Below, one piece after another: positions 50,138-60,419 of a DNA stretch of 64,000 nt (its first letter is position 1; each line of letters begins with the position of its first letter). Below the pieces are notes generated by a model. It searched no databases and had not been told where the DNA came from. It worked only from the letters and a program-made list of their open reading frames with translations. The DNA is from Streptomyces bottropensis ATCC 25435. GTDB lineage: Bacteria; Actinomycetota; Actinomycetes; Streptomycetales; Streptomycetaceae. The stretch is from the NCBI RefSeq assembly GCF_000383595.1, contig NZ_KB911581.1, forward strand, positions 3,168,265 to 3,232,264, given 5' to 3'. The position numbers were made by a program, and so were the translations under genes.

Positions 50138-51759
50138 GCCCCGCACAGCAGACTTTCCTCGCGGCCAACGAGGCCAGCCAGCACCGGCCGCTCATCATCA
50201 CCCTGTTCGGGCTGTTCGTCCTGGCGACGCTCGCCATCACCATCTGGGCCGGCCGCCAGACCAAGGACGCCGCCGACTTCTACGCGGGCGGACGGCAGTT
50301 CAGCGCCTTCCAGAACGGCCTCGCGGTCTCCGGCGACTACATGTCCGCCGCGTCGTTCCTCGGCATCGCGGGCGCGATCGCCCTCTTCGGCTACGACGGC
50401 TTCCTCTACTCCATCGGCTTCCTGGTCGCCTGGCTGGTCGCCCTCCTCCTGGTCGCCGAGCCCCTGCGGAACTCCGGCCGCTACACGATGGGCGACGTCC
50501 TCGCCTACCGCATGCGCCAGCGCCCCGTCCGCACCGCCGCCGGTACCTCCACGATCGTCGTGTCGATCTTCTACCTGCTGGCCCAGATGGCGGGCGCGGG
50601 CGTCCTCGTCTCGCTGCTCCTCGGCATCACGTCCGACGCCGGCAAGATCCTCATCGTCGCCCTCGTCGGCATCCTGATGATCGTCTACGTCTCCATCGGC
50701 GGCATGAAGGGCACCACCTGGGTCCAGATGGTGAAGGCCGTGCTCCTCATCGGCGGCACGATCCTCATTACGTTCCTGGTGCTGCTGAAGTTCAACTTCA
50801 ACATCTCCGATCTGCTGGGCACCGCCGCCGAGAACAGCGGCAAGGGCGCCGCCTTCCTGGAGCCCGGCCTCCAGTACGGCGCCACCGGCACCTCCAAGCT
50901 GGACTTCATCTCCCTCGGCATCGCCCTGGTCCTCGGCACCGCCGGTCTGCCGCACATCCTGATCCGCTTCTACACGGTGCCCAACGCCAAGGCCGCCCGG
51001 AAGTCCGTGAACTGGGCGATCGGCATCATCGGCGGCTTCTACCTGATGACCATCGCCCTCGGCTTCGGCGCCGCCGCGATGATCTCCCAGGACGAGATCA
51101 TCGCCTCCAACCCGTCGGGCAACACGGCGGCCCCGCTGCTCGCCCTGCACCTGGGCGGCGTCGACTCGGCCTGGGGCGCGATCCTGCTCGCCACCATCTC
51201 GGCGGTGGCCTTCGCGACGATCCTCGCCGTGGTCGCGGGCCTCACCCTCGCCTCGTCGTCCTCCTTCGCGCACGACATCTACGCCAACGTCATCCGCAAG
51301 GGGAAGGCATCCGGCGCCGAGGAGGTCCGCGCGGCCCGCTGGGCGACCGTCTTCATCGGCGTCGTCTCCATCGGCCTCGGCGCCCTCGCCCGCGACCTGA
51401 ACGTGGCCGGCCTGGTCGCCCTCGCCTTCGCGGTCGCGGCCTCCGCCAACCTGCCGACGATCCTCTACAGCCTCTTCTGGAAGAAGTTCACCACCCAGGG
51501 CGCGCTGTGGTCGATCTACGGCGGTCTGATCGTCGCCGTCGGCCTGGTGCTGTTCTCGCCCGTCGTCTCCGGCGACCCGAAGGCGATGTTCCCGGACGTC
51601 GACTTCCACTGGTTCCCGCTGAAGAACCCGGGCATCATCTCCATCCCGTTCGGCTTCCTCATGGGCTGGCTGGGCACCGTCCTGTCCAAGGAGGAGCCCG
51701 ACACCGCCAAGTACGCCGAGCTGGAGGTCCGGTCCCTCACGGGCACCGGCGCACACTGA
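50134..51759 (+). CDS. actP: Cation/acetate symporter ActP
   Basis: 541 residues with about 13 membrane helices of the SSS fold: DAADFYAGGRQFSAFQNGLAVSGDYMSAASFLG is the acetate-permease-type signature near residue 50 (quoted in parts), GRYTMGDVLAYRMR follows, then GTAGLPHILIRFYTVPNAKAARKSV. These match ActP/YjcG, a sodium- or proton-coupled acetate (and glycolate) importer. Translationally coupled to DUF485. Confidence 0.93.
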   Translation: MSPAQQTFLAANEASQHRPLIITLFGLFVLATLAITIWAGRQTKDAADFYAGGRQFSAFQNGLAVSGDYMSAASFLGIAGAIALFGYDGFLYSIGFLVAWLVALLLVAEPLRNSGRYTMGDVLAYRMRQRPVRTAAGTSTIVVSIFYLLAQMAGAGVLVSLLLGITSDAGKILIVALVGILMIVYVSIGGMKGTTWVQMVKAVLLIGGTILITFLVLLKFNFNISDLLGTAAENSGKGAAFLEPGLQYGATGTSKLDFISLGIALVLGTAGLPHILIRFYTVPNAKAARKSVNWAIGIIGGFYLMTIALGFGAAAMISQDEIIASNPSGNTAAPLLALHLGGVDSAWGAILLATISAVAFATILAVVAGLTLASSSSFAHDIYANVIRKGKASGAEEVRAARWATVFIGVVSIGLGALARDLNVAGLVALAFAVAASANLPTILYSLFWKKFTTQGALWSIYGGLIVAVGLVLFSPVVSGDPKAMFPDVDFHWFPLKNPGIISIPFGFLMGWLGTVLSKEEPDTAKYAELEVRSLTGTGAH

Positions 51760-51782
51760 TCCGGCCCACCGCCCCCGGGGCC

Positions 51783-51848
51783 GTCGTAGATCCCTACGGC
51801 GGCCCCGCGCCGTGTCCGGTCGTAGCTACCTACGGCGATTCCGCGCCG
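51783..51848. repeat. Two 30-base direct repeats, each palindromic, between actP and moaA
   Basis: Copy 1 (51783-51812) and copy 2 (51819-51848) share 25 of 30 bases, at a 36-base period. Each has CGTAG-N4-CTACG at its centre, extended on both sides. They start 24 bases after the actP stop. They could be a tandem operator for moaA or a double terminator for actP. Confidence 0.6.
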
Positions 51849-51943
51849 CATCTCGTGCGATCGGGCCGGTGGTGTTGTCGGTGGCGTCACGTAGGCTCGC
51901 AAGTGTCGGCACAACTGTGATCGCTACGAGGGAGGGGGCCCAC

Positions 51944-52933
51944 GTGCTCATCGACACCTACGGCCGAGTGGCCACCGACCTGAGGGTCTCGCTGACCGAC
52001 CGGTGCAATCTGCGCTGCACGTACTGCATGCCCGAGGAAGGCCTGCAGTGGCTGGCCAAGCCCGACCTGCTCGACGACGACGAGATCGTCCGCCTCATCG
52101 ACATAGCCGTCCGCACCCTGGGCGTCACGGAGGTCCGCTTCACCGGCGGCGAGCCGCTGCTGCGCCCCGGCCTGGTCGGCATCGTGGAGCGTGTGGCGGC
52201 CCTCGCCCCCCGCCCCCAGATGTCCCTCACCACCAACGGCATCGGCCTCAGGCGCACGGCCACGGCCCTGAAGGCGGCCGGCCTGGACCGGGTGAACGTC
52301 TCCCTGGACACCCTGCGCCCGGACGTCTTCAAGACCCTCACCCGCCGGGACCGCCACAAGGACGTCCTGGAGGGCCTGCAGGCCGCCCGCGACGCCGGCC
52401 TGACCCCCGTCAAGGTCAACTCGGTCCTGATGCCGGGCCTGAACGACGACGAGGCCCCCGACCTCCTGGCCTGGGCCGTGGAACACGACTACGAGCTGCG
52501 CTTCATCGAGCAGATGCCCCTGGACGCCCAGCACGGCTGGAAGCGCGACGGCATGGTGACGGCCGGCGACATCCTCACCTCCCTGCGTACCCGCTTCGAC
52601 CTCACCCCGGAGGGCTCCGAGATCCGCGGCTCGGCCCCGGCGGAACGCTGGCTGGTCGACGGCGGCCCCCACCGCGTCGGCGTCATCGCCTCCGTCACCC
52701 GCCCGTTCTGCTCGGCCTGCGACCGCACCCGCCTCACCGCCGACGGCCAGGTCCGCACCTGCCTGTTCGCCCGTGAGGAGACCGACCTCCGCGCCGCGCT
52801 GCGCTCCGGCGCGCCCGACGAGGAGATCGCCCGGATCTGGCGCCTGGCGATGTGGGGCAAGAAGGCGGGCGCGGGCCTGGACGACCCGTCGTTCGTGCAG
52901 CCGGACCGGCCGATGTCGGCGATCGGCGGCTGA
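51944..52933 (+). CDS. moaA: GTP 3',8-cyclase MoaA
   Basis: Radical-SAM enzyme that starts molybdenum-cofactor synthesis from GTP. 329 residues. The SAM cluster motif is TDRCNLRCTYCMPE (Cys at about 24, 28, 31), the C-terminal GTP-binding cluster PFCSACDRTRLTADGQVRTC, and the C-terminus ends in GG as needed to pair with MoaC. GTG at 51944 follows GGGAGGGGG. No other moa gene is in the window. Its promoter is unclear; TAGGCT at 51892-51897 may be the -10. Confidence 0.96.
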   Translation: MLIDTYGRVATDLRVSLTDRCNLRCTYCMPEEGLQWLAKPDLLDDDEIVRLIDIAVRTLGVTEVRFTGGEPLLRPGLVGIVERVAALAPRPQMSLTTNGIGLRRTATALKAAGLDRVNVSLDTLRPDVFKTLTRRDRHKDVLEGLQAARDAGLTPVKVNSVLMPGLNDDEAPDLLAWAVEHDYELRFIEQMPLDAQHGWKRDGMVTAGDILTSLRTRFDLTPEGSEIRGSAPAERWLVDGGPHRVGVIASVTRPFCSACDRTRLTADGQVRTCLFAREETDLRAALRSGAPDEEIARIWRLAMWGKKAGAGLDDPSFVQPDRPMSAIGG

Positions 52934-52950
52934 CGGGGAGGCCGCGCGCT

Positions 52951-53190
52951 CTACGGCGCCGGGGCCTCCCACTCGTCCAGCTTCACGACGTCCTTCAGGA
53001 ACCCCCGCACACCCAGGAACTGCGAGAGATGCTCCCGGTGCTCGTCGCACGCGAGCCAGGTCTTGCGACGCTCGGGCGTGTGCAGCTTCGGGTTGTTCCA
53101 GGCCAGCACCCAGACCGCGTCGGCCCGGCAGCCCTTGGCCGAACAGATGGGGGAGGACGGGTCGGAACCGGGGACGTCGAGGATGTTCAC
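52951..53190 (-). CDS. Small conserved actinobacterial protein
   Basis: 79 residues: SPICSAKGCRADAVWVLAWNN and KTWLACDEHREHLSQFLGVRGFLKDVV. The Cys-x4-Cys, Cys and His-x2-His suggest a zinc site. The gene is conserved next to moaA in Streptomyces; function unknown. GTG at 53190. Converges with moaA (17-base gap). Confidence 0.75.
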   Translation of the reverse strand: MNILDVPGSDPSSPICSAKGCRADAVWVLAWNNPKLHTPERRKTWLACDEHREHLSQFLGVRGFLKDVVKLDEWEAPAP

Positions 53191-53398
53191 AGGTCGACCC
53201 TAGCCGCACAAAAGGCGACGCCGAGCAGCCACGGGGGGAGCTGCCCGGCGTCGGTCTGTCGCTCCGACGGGGGATGCGGAGCGCGTACGAAGTATGTCAC
53301 GGGTGTGCCTCTGCCCGGCACAGGAACTTCATGATTGATCTGAGCATTTCTTGAGCTTGGCGGGTGGCCGGATTCCGCTTCTTGCGGACCCCCGACGC

Positions 53399-53821
53399 TC
53401 AGAACCGCTCGCGCGACTCACCGCGAACGCCGCCCGCGGGATCGGCCGCGACGTCCTCCGGGACGGATTCCGCGAAGCGCCGCCCGGCCCCGGAACCGGC
53501 CGAGGACGCGGCGTCCGTCCCCTGCGGCGGCGTGATCATCGGACGCGTCGGTGCGTGGACGAAGGTGGACGGCAGCGAGGGCGCGTTCTCCCGCCCGGCG
53601 TTGGCGATCACCACGGCCACGTACGGCAGCACCCCGCCGAGCACCAGTGCCACGACCGCGACGTGCCGTTCGACGTTCCAGAGCACCGCGGCGGCGATCA
53701 CCGCGAGGGTACGGACGGACATCGAGATGATGTAGCGACGCTGCCGGGCGCGGACGTCGTCGGTGAGACCCTGCCGGGCGCCCGTGATCCGGAAGACCTC
53801 GACGCTTCCCTGCTTCCGCAT
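53399..53821 (-). CDS. DUF3099 membrane protein
   Basis: 140 residues. The DUF3099 core is EVFRITGARQGLTDDVRARQRRYIISM followed by two membrane helices (VRTLAVIAAAVLWNV and VVALVLGGVLPYVAVVIANAG); the C-terminal half is a Pro/Ala/Ser-rich cytoplasmic or outer tail. ATG 53821 has GGAG 5 bases before. Function unknown. The gap to the left, 53191-53398, holds a CGACGCC...GGCGTCG imperfect hairpin (53216-53253), probably its terminator. Confidence 0.82.
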   Translation of the reverse strand: MRKQGSVEVFRITGARQGLTDDVRARQRRYIISMSVRTLAVIAAAVLWNVERHVAVVALVLGGVLPYVAVVIANAGRENAPSLPSTFVHAPTRPMITPPQGTDAASSAGSGAGRRFAESVPEDVAADPAGGVRGESRERF

Positions 53822-54066
53822 CACGCTCCACCACCCGCCTGTATCGGACGCTCCCCGGCCCGTGCCCGCCCGCGCCGCCACACGGAACGCGGTCCGGACA
53901 CGTTCCACGGTACGCCGCGCCTGCGACGTCTACGAGACCGGGGCACCCTGGGCCGGGAGTGGAGGAAATGCGCCGCGGCGCGTACGGCCGTGCCCGACAT
54001 GCGGCGTATCGCGGGCGGGCCGACACTGGGCGTACTGCTCACGTCGAGCCGTACGAGGAGGCAGCC

Positions 54067-54348
54067 ATGGGCTGGTTGTGGGCGATCATCGTGGGATTCA
54101 TCCTGGGCCTGCTGGCCAAGGCCATCCTGCCGGGCAAGCAGCACAGCCCGCTCTGGCTGACGACGATCTTCGGCATGCTGGGGGCCGTCATCGGCAACGC
54201 GATCGCACGCGGCTTCGGGGTCGAGGAGACCGCCGGGATCGACTGGAGCCGCCACATCTTCCAACTGGTCGCCGCGATCGTCATCGTGGCGTTCGGCGAC
54301 ATGGCCTACATGGCGACCCTGGGCAAGCGGAAGCAGCGGACGACCTGA
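54067..54348 (+). CDS. GlsB/YeaQ/YmgE family membrane protein
   Basis: 93 residues with three membrane segments: GWLWAIIVGFILGLLAKAIL, LTTIFGMLGAVIGNAIARGF and FQLVAAIVIVAFGDMAYM. Known as the transglycosylase-associated/general stress family; role unknown. GAGGAGG is 5 bases before the ATG. Divergent from the DUF3099 gene with a 245-base gap in which I see no clear signal. Confidence 0.88.
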   Translation: MGWLWAIIVGFILGLLAKAILPGKQHSPLWLTTIFGMLGAVIGNAIARGFGVEETAGIDWSRHIFQLVAAIVIVAFGDMAYMATLGKRKQRTT

Positions 54349-54434
54349 GCCCCAGGGGCCGCAAGGGGCGCGAGGAACCCGCGAGCGACCACGACCGCGC
54401 GGCACTCGCCCGACACCCCACGCCCCTACGGCGC

Positions 54435-55703
54435 CTAGGCCCCGGTCACCTCGACCGCGGCCAGGTTCTTCTTGCCGCGGCGCAACACCAGCCACCGCCC
54501 GTGAAGGAGATCCTCGGACGCCGGCACGGCGTCCTCGGCGGTGACCTTCACGTTGTTCACGTAGGCCCCGCCCTCCTTCACGGTCCGCCGCCCCGCGGAC
54601 TTGCTCGGCACCAGACCGACCTCCGCGAGGAGATCCACGACCGGCGCCAGCTCGGGCACCTTCGCGTGCGGCAGCTCGGACAGCGCCGCGGCCAGCGTCT
54701 TCTCGCTCAGCTCCGCCAGCTCCCCCTGACCGAAGAGGGCACGGGACGCGGCGATCACGGCGGCCGTCTGCTCCGCCCCGTGCACCAGCGTCGTCAGCTC
54801 CTCGGCCAGCGCCCGCTGCGCGGCCCGCGCCTGCGGCCGCTCCTGCGTCTGACGCTCCAGCTCCTCCAGCTCCGCACGGGACTTGAAGGACAGGATGCGC
54901 ATGTACCCGCTGATGTCCCGGTCGTCCACGTTCAGCCAGAACTGGTAGAACGCGTACGGCGTCGTCATCTCCGGGTCGAGCCAGACGGCGCCGCCCTCGG
55001 TCTTGCCGAACTTGGTGCCGTCCGCCTTGGTCATCAGCGGAGTGGCCAGCGCGTGCGCCTGTACGCCGGGCTCCAGCCGGTGGATCAGGTCCAGACCGGC
55101 CGTGAGGTTGCCCCACTGGTCGCTGCCGCCCTGCTGGAGGGTGCAGCCGTACCTGCGGTAGAGCTGCAGGAAGTCCATGCCCTGGAGGATCTGGTAGCTG
55201 AACTCGGTGTAGCTGATGCCCTGGTCGGACTGCAGCCGACGGGCCACGGAGTCCTTCGCCAGCATCTTGTTGACGCGGAAGTGCTTGCCGATGTCCCGCA
55301 GGAACTCGATGGCGGACAGGCCCTCGGTCCAGTCGAGGTTGTTGACCATGACGGCCGCGTTCTCACCCTCGAAGGAGAGGAACGGCTCGATCTGGGCACG
55401 CAGCCTGCCGACCCAGCCCGCGACCGTCTCCGGGTCGTTCAGCGTGCGCTCCGCCGTCGGGCGGGGGTCGCCGATCAGGCCCGTCGCCCCGCCGACCAGC
55501 GCCAGCGGCCGGTGCCCGGCCTGCTGGAGCCGGCGCATGGTGAGCACCTGCACCAGGTGTCCGACGTGCAGGGACGGCGCGGTCGGGTCGTAACCGCAAT
55601 AGAACGTGACGGGACCGTCCGCGAGCGCCTTGCGCAAAGCGTCCTCGTCGGTGGACAGGGAGAACAGCCCCCGCCACTTCAGCTCGTCGACGATGTCCGT
55701 CAC
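54435..55703 (-). CDS. tyrS: Tyrosyl-tRNA synthetase
   Basis: Class I aminoacyl-tRNA synthetase, 422 residues. HIGH motif as [11 protein letters not shown] (near residue 45), KMSKS loop as KFGKTEGG (near residue 230), tyrosine pocket [18 protein letters not shown] and GGSDQWGN. The last 70 residues are an S4 RNA-binding domain ([20 protein letters not shown]). I take GTG 55703 ([12 protein letters not shown]) because the AAGGAG site is only 2 bases from the in-frame ATG at 55712. Confidence 0.95.
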   Translation of the reverse strand: MTDIVDELKWRGLFSLSTDEDALRKALADGPVTFYCGYDPTAPSLHVGHLVQVLTMRRLQQAGHRPLALVGGATGLIGDPRPTAERTLNDPETVAGWVGRLRAQIEPFLSFEGENAAVMVNNLDWTEGLSAIEFLRDIGKHFRVNKMLAKDSVARRLQSDQGISYTEFSYQILQGMDFLQLYRRYGCTLQQGGSDQWGNLTAGLDLIHRLEPGVQAHALATPLMTKADGTKFGKTEGGAVWLDPEMTTPYAFYQFWLNVDDRDISGYMRILSFKSRAELEELERQTQERPQARAAQRALAEELTTLVHGAEQTAAVIAASRALFGQGELAELSEKTLAAALSELPHAKVPELAPVVDLLAEVGLVPSKSAGRRTVKEGGAYVNNVKVTAEDAVPASEDLLHGRWLVLRRGKKNLAAVEVTGA

Positions 55704-55746
55704 GGTTCTCATGTCTCCTTGATTGAGCTGGTCATCGGGTACGAGG

Positions 55747-57141
55747 TTATACGCCCTGGCTGACAGAACTCATATTGAAATCCGGCACCCGCAGCGCGGG
55801 CATCGCGGCCCTGGTGAAGTAGTCGCTCCACTCGCGCGGCAGCGTCTTCTCCGTGCGCCCGGCCTCGGTGGCCCGGCCGAGCAGGTCCACCGGCGACTCG
55901 TTGAACCGGAAGTTGTTGACCTCGCCCGTGACCTCGCCGTTCTCCACGAGGTAGACGCCGTCCCGGGTCAGCCCGGTCAGCAGCAGCGTCGCCGGATCGA
56001 CCTCACGGATGTACCACAGGCAGGTCAGCAGCAGCCCGCGCCGGGTGCCGGCGACCATCTCCTCCAGGGAGCGGTCCTCGCCGCCGTCCAGGATCAGGTT
56101 GCCGATCGTGGGCACCACCGGCAGCCCGGTCAGGCCCGCGCTGTGCCGGGTGGTCGGCAGGTTCGCGATCTCACCCCCGCTGATCCACTCGGTCTCCCGC
56201 AGCGGCAGGCCGTTGTCGAACACCGAGCTGTCGCCACCGGAGGAGTGGGCCAGCACGAAGGGCGCGGACTCCAGGCCCGGCTCGTTCGGGTCGCTGCGCA
56301 GGGTCAGCGGCAGGTCGGTCAGCCGCTCGCCGATCCGCGTGCCGCCACCGGGCCTGCTGAACACCGTCCGGCCCTCGGCCGCGTCCCGCGCCGACGCCGA
56401 CCACATCTGGTAGATCAGCAGGTCGGAGACGGCTGTCGGCGGCAGCAGGGTCTCGTACCGGCCGGCCGGCAGCGGCACCCGCCGCTCGGCCCAGCCCAGC
56501 CGCAGGGCCAGCTCGGCGTCCAGGGCCGCCGGGTCGACGTCCTTGAAGTCCCGGGTGGAGCGCCCCGCCCAGGCCGAGCGCTTGCGGTCCGGGGACTTGG
56601 CGTTCAGCTCCAGCGTCCCGTTCGGCTGGTCGTGGCGCAGGCGCAGCCCCGTGGACGTACCGAGGTAGCTCGACACCAGCTCGTGGTTGGCGAAACCGTA
56701 CAGCTCCCGGCCGCCCGCACGCGCGCGGGCGAACGACTCCCCGAGTGCCGGCGCGAAGTCGGCGAACACGGCGGAGGAGGTCTCGGCGGGCGCGTCCGTG
56801 AAGTCGGGGGAGTGCGCCACGCCCGTGACCAGCGGCTGGGCGTCCTCGGCGGGCCCGGCGCCCCGCGCGGCGGCCTCGGCGGCCCGCACCAGCGGCTCCA
56901 GCTCCTCGGCGGTGACGGCGGACCGCGACACCACCCCCGAGGCGGTGCCCTCCTTGCCGTCGACGGTGGCGACCACGGTCACCGACCGGCCCCGGGTGAC
57001 CCCGTTCGTGGTCAGCGCGTTGCCCGCCCACCGCAGGTTCGCCGTCGAGTACTCGTCGGCGATCACCACACAGCCGTCGGCCCGGGACAGCGCGAGGGCC
57101 CGCTCGACGATCTCGTGCGGCTTGTTGGTACGGGCGCTCAT
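55747..57141 (-). CDS. pmbA: Metallopeptidase TldE/PmbA
   Basis: 464-residue non-catalytic partner of TldD. It has the TldD/PmbA fold with [27 protein letters not shown]-type [12 protein letters not shown] and the C-terminal [27 protein letters not shown], but no HExxxH. The heterodimer degrades small peptides and trims ribosomally made peptides in other bacteria. Its ATG overlaps the tldD stop (ATGA). Confidence 0.92.
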   Translation of the reverse strand: MSARTNKPHEIVERALALSRADGCVVIADEYSTANLRWAGNALTTNGVTRGRSVTVVATVDGKEGTASGVVSRSAVTAEELEPLVRAAEAAARGAGPAEDAQPLVTGVAHSPDFTDAPAETSSAVFADFAPALGESFARARAGGRELYGFANHELVSSYLGTSTGLRLRHDQPNGTLELNAKSPDRKRSAWAGRSTRDFKDVDPAALDAELALRLGWAERRVPLPAGRYETLLPPTAVSDLLIYQMWSASARDAAEGRTVFSRPGGGTRIGERLTDLPLTLRSDPNEPGLESAPFVLAHSSGGDSSVFDNGLPLRETEWISGGEIANLPTTRHSAGLTGLPVVPTIGNLILDGGEDRSLEEMVAGTRRGLLLTCLWYIREVDPATLLLTGLTRDGVYLVENGEVTGEVNNFRFNESPVDLLGRATEAGRTEKTLPREWSDYFTRAAMPALRVPDFNMSSVSQGV

Positions 57142-58661
57142 CGACCGGCCTCCTGTGTGGTGTTGAGAATGTTGACTCCCTTGAAGAGGGCCGACGGGCA
57201 GCCGTGCGACACCGCGGCGACCTGGCCCGGCTGGGCCTTCCCACAGTTGAAGGCACCGCCCAGGACGTAGGTCTGCGGCCCGCCGACGGCCGCCATGGAC
57301 CCCCAGAAGTCGGTCGTCGTCGCCTGGTACGCGACGTCCCGCAGCTGACCGGTGATCCGGCCGTTCTCGATCCTGAAGAACCGCTGCCCGGTGAACTGGA
57401 AGTTGTACCGCTGCATGTCGATGGACCACGACCGGTCCCCGACGACGTAGATCCCCCGGTCGACCCCGCCGATCAGATCCTCGGTGGACATCCCGGCCGG
57501 GTCCGGCCGCAGGGACACATTGGCCATGCGCTGCACCGGCACATGTCCGGGGGAGTCGGCGTACGCGCAGCCGTTGGAGCGGCCGAGACCGGTCAACCTG
57601 GCGATCCGCCGGTCCAGTTGGTATCCGACGAGGGTGCCGTCCTTCACCAGGTCCCAGCTCTGGCCCGCCACGCCCTCGTCGTCGTACCCGATGGTCGCCA
57701 GGCCGTGCTCGGCGGTGCGGTCACCGGTGACGTTCATCAGCTCGGAGCCGTAGCGCAGCTTGCCGAGCCTGTCGAAGGTGGCGAAGGACGTGCCGGCGTA
57801 CGCGGCCTCGTAGCCGAGCGCGCGGTCCAGCTCGGTGGCGTGACCGATGGACTCGTGGATGGTCAGCCACAGGTTCGAGGGGTCGACCACCAGGTCGTAG
57901 ACGCCCGACTCGACGCTCGGCGCCCGCATCTTCTCGGTGAGCAGTTCCGGGATCCGCGCCAGCTCGTCGTCCCAGTCCCAGCCGGTGCCCGTCAGGTACT
58001 CCCAGCCGCGCCCGACCGGCGGCGCCAGGGTCCGCATCGAGTCGAACTCACCGCTGGACTCGTCGACCGACACGGCCGTCAGCGACGGGTGCAGCCGTAC
58101 GCGCTGCTGGGTGGTCACCGTCCCGGCGGTGTCGGCGTAGAACTTGTTCTCGTGCACAGTGAGCAGCGAGGCGTCCACATGGTTGATCCCGTCGGCCGCC
58201 AGCAGCCGCGTGCTCCACTCGGTGAGCAGCGCGGTCTTCTGCTCGTCGGGGACGGTGAACGGATCGATCCCGTACGCGGAGATCCAGGTCTTCTCCGCGT
58301 GCACGGGCTCGTCGGCCAGCTCGACCCGCTCGTCCGACCCGGCGGCCTTGATGACCTGCGCGGACAGCTTGGCCATCGCCACGGCCTGCGAGGCGACCTT
58401 GGCGGCGGCGTCCATCGTCAGGTCCACCCCGGACGCGAACCCCCAGGTCCCGCCGTGCACCACCCGCACCGCGTACCCGAGGTCCGTCGTGTCCGACGAC
58501 CCGGCCGGCTTCGCGTCCCGCAGCCGCCAGGACGCGCTGCGCACCCGCTCGAACCGGAAGTCCGCGTGATCGGCGCCGAGAGCACGCGCGCGGGCGAGCG
58601 CGGCGTCGGCCAGTGCCCTCAGCGGTAGTGCCGTGAAGGCTTCGTCGATGGAATGAGGCAC
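57138..58661 (-). CDS. tldD: Metallopeptidase TldD
   Basis: 507-residue catalytic subunit of the TldD/TldE protease. The zinc motif HESIGHATELDRALGYE (near residue 275) is the HExxxH of the family, and GGAFNCGKAQPGQVAAVSHG near the C-terminus supplies the Cys ligand. N-terminal part carries ADFRFERVRSASWRLRD. First gene of the tldD-pmbA operon; the upstream gap 58662-58913 is shared with fabG. Confidence 0.94.
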   Translation of the reverse strand: MPHSIDEAFTALPLRALADAALARARALGADHADFRFERVRSASWRLRDAKPAGSSDTTDLGYAVRVVHGGTWGFASGVDLTMDAAAKVASQAVAMAKLSAQVIKAAGSDERVELADEPVHAEKTWISAYGIDPFTVPDEQKTALLTEWSTRLLAADGINHVDASLLTVHENKFYADTAGTVTTQQRVRLHPSLTAVSVDESSGEFDSMRTLAPPVGRGWEYLTGTGWDWDDELARIPELLTEKMRAPSVESGVYDLVVDPSNLWLTIHESIGHATELDRALGYEAAYAGTSFATFDRLGKLRYGSELMNVTGDRTAEHGLATIGYDDEGVAGQSWDLVKDGTLVGYQLDRRIARLTGLGRSNGCAYADSPGHVPVQRMANVSLRPDPAGMSTEDLIGGVDRGIYVVGDRSWSIDMQRYNFQFTGQRFFRIENGRITGQLRDVAYQATTTDFWGSMAAVGGPQTYVLGGAFNCGKAQPGQVAAVSHGCPSALFKGVNILNTTQEAGR

Positions 58662-58913
58662 CGAAGGTCTCCCTGTTGCCGAGCGGTTGTCGTGACCTGT
58701 CGAGTCCGATCATGTCGCGCCCGCAGGCACGTGGACCACATCTTTGCGCCTGCGGACACCGCACATTCTGTAGGGACCCCACAGCGCCGTCCCCGAGCCA
58801 CTGTCACAGCTCGAATGCCCACCCGGCGGACCGGACCGATAGGTTTTCGGGGAAGGCGCCTACCGTCCAGCCATGCTGGCAGGCGTTCCGACCGCTAAGG
58901 AAAGGGTGATCCG

Positions 58914-59618
58914 TTGAGCCGCTCGGTTCTCGTCACCGGAGGCAACCGGGGCATCGGCCTCGCCATCGCCCGCGCGTTCGCCGACGCCGGCGACAAGGTC
59001 GCCATCACGTACCGCTCGGGGGAGCCGCCGGCAGGCTACCTGGCCGTCAAGTGCGACATCACCGACTCCGAGCAGGTGGAGCAGGCCTACAAGGAGATCG
59101 AGGCCCAGCACGGCCCCGTGGAGGTCCTGATCGCCAACGCGGGCGTCACCAAGGACCAGCTCCTGATGCGCATGTCCGAGGAGGACTTCACCTCGGTCAT
59201 CGACACCAACCTCACGGGCACCTTCCGCGTCGTCAAGCGAGCCAACCGCGGCATGCTGCGTGCCAAGAAGGGCCGCGTCGTCCTCATCTCCTCGGTCGTG
59301 GGCCTCTACGGCTCGCCCGGGCAGGCCAACTACGCCGCCTCCAAGGCCGCCCTGGTCGGCTTCGCGCGCTCCCTCGCCCGTGAGCTGGGTTCGCGCGACA
59401 TCACCTTCAACGTCGTCGCCCCCGGCTTCGTCGACACCGACATGACCAAGGCGCTCACCGACGAGCAGCGCGCGGGCATCGTGAAGCAGGTGCCGCTCGG
59501 CCGGTACGCGCAGCCCGAGGAGATCGCCGCGACGGTGCGGTTCCTCGCCTCGGACGACGCCTCGTACATCACTGGAGCCGTCATCCCCGTAGACGGCGGA
59601 CTGGGAATGGGTCACTGA
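58914..59618 (+). CDS. fabG: 3-oxoacyl-ACP reductase FabG
   Basis: 234-residue SDR that reduces 3-oxoacyl-ACP with NADPH in fatty-acid synthesis. VTGGNRGIGLAIARAFAD (cofactor), LIANAGVTKDQLLMRM, catalytic Ser-Tyr-Lys in SSVVGLYG and QANYAASKAAL, and ITGAVIPVDGGLGMGH at the end. The start is a rare TTG at 58914 (MSRSVLVTGG); no ATG or GTG fits, and AAGG lies upstream. It precedes inhA by 5 bases. Confidence 0.95.
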   Translation: MSRSVLVTGGNRGIGLAIARAFADAGDKVAITYRSGEPPAGYLAVKCDITDSEQVEQAYKEIEAQHGPVEVLIANAGVTKDQLLMRMSEEDFTSVIDTNLTGTFRVVKRANRGMLRAKKGRVVLISSVVGLYGSPGQANYAASKAALVGFARSLARELGSRDITFNVVAPGFVDTDMTKALTDEQRAGIVKQVPLGRYAQPEEIAATVRFLASDDASYITGAVIPVDGGLGMGH

Positions 59619-59623
59619 TCACC

Positions 59624-60391
59624 ATGAGCGGAATCCTCGAAGGCAAGCGCGTCCTGATCACCGGTGTGCTGATGGAGTCCTCCATCGCCTTCCACACCGC
59701 CAAGCTGGCCCAGGAGCAGGGCGCCGAGATCATCCTGACCGCGTTCCCGCGGCCCACGCTGACCGAGCGCATCGCCAGGAAGCTCCCCAAGCCGACCAAG
59801 GTCATCGAGCTGGACGTCACCAACGACGAGCACCTCGGGCGGCTGGCCGACATCGTCGGCGAGGAGCTGGGCGGCCTCGACGGCGTCGTCCACTCCATCG
59901 GCTTCGCCCCGCAGGACGCCCTCGGCGGCAACTTCCTGAACACGCCGTTCGAGTCCGTCGCCACCGCGATGCACGTCTCGGCGTACTCCCTGAAGTCGCT
60001 GACCATGGCCTGCCTGCCGCTGATGCAGAACGGCGGCTCGGTCGTCGGCCTCACCTTCGACGCCAAGTTCGCCTGGCCGCAGTACGACTGGATGGGACCG
60101 GCCAAGGCCGCCCTGGAGGCCACCAGCCGTTACGTCGCCCGCGACCTGGGCAAGCAGAACATCCGCTGCAACCTCGTCTCCGCCGGCCCCCTCGCCTCCA
60201 TGGCCGCCAAGTCCATCCCGGGCTTCGGCGAGCTGGCCGCCGTGTGGGACGACCGTTCGCCGCTGGAGTGGGACCTCAAGGACCCCGAGCCGGCCGGCCG
60301 CGGTGTCGTCGCGCTCCTGAGCGACTGGTTCCCGAAGACCACCGGCGAGATCATCCACGTGGACGGCGGGCTGCACGCGATCGGCGCGTAG
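59624..60391 (+). CDS. fabI: NADH-dependent enoyl-ACP reductase (FabI/InhA)
   Basis: 255 residues. Enoyl-ACP reductase of the InhA branch: LEGKRVLITGVLMESSIAFH, GGLDGVVHSIGFAPQDALGG, active site Tyr and Lys in QYDWMGPAKAALEA, and GEIIHVDGGLHAIGA. Performs the last reduction of each fatty-acid elongation round. Directly downstream of fabG, as in mycobacteria (fabG-inhA), and ended by a good hairpin. Confidence 0.96.
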   Translation: MSGILEGKRVLITGVLMESSIAFHTAKLAQEQGAEIILTAFPRPTLTERIARKLPKPTKVIELDVTNDEHLGRLADIVGEELGGLDGVVHSIGFAPQDALGGNFLNTPFESVATAMHVSAYSLKSLTMACLPLMQNGGSVVGLTFDAKFAWPQYDWMGPAKAALEATSRYVARDLGKQNIRCNLVSAGPLASMAAKSIPGFGELAAVWDDRSPLEWDLKDPEPAGRGVVALLSDWFPKTTGEIIHVDGGLHAIGA

Positions 60392-60419
60392 CACTGCCGA
60401 CCGGGCTCCACCGGTGCAT

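Noticed and set aside
51783..51848. CRISPR-like repeats
   Set aside because: Only two copies with a 6-base spacer, themselves palindromic; no cas genes.
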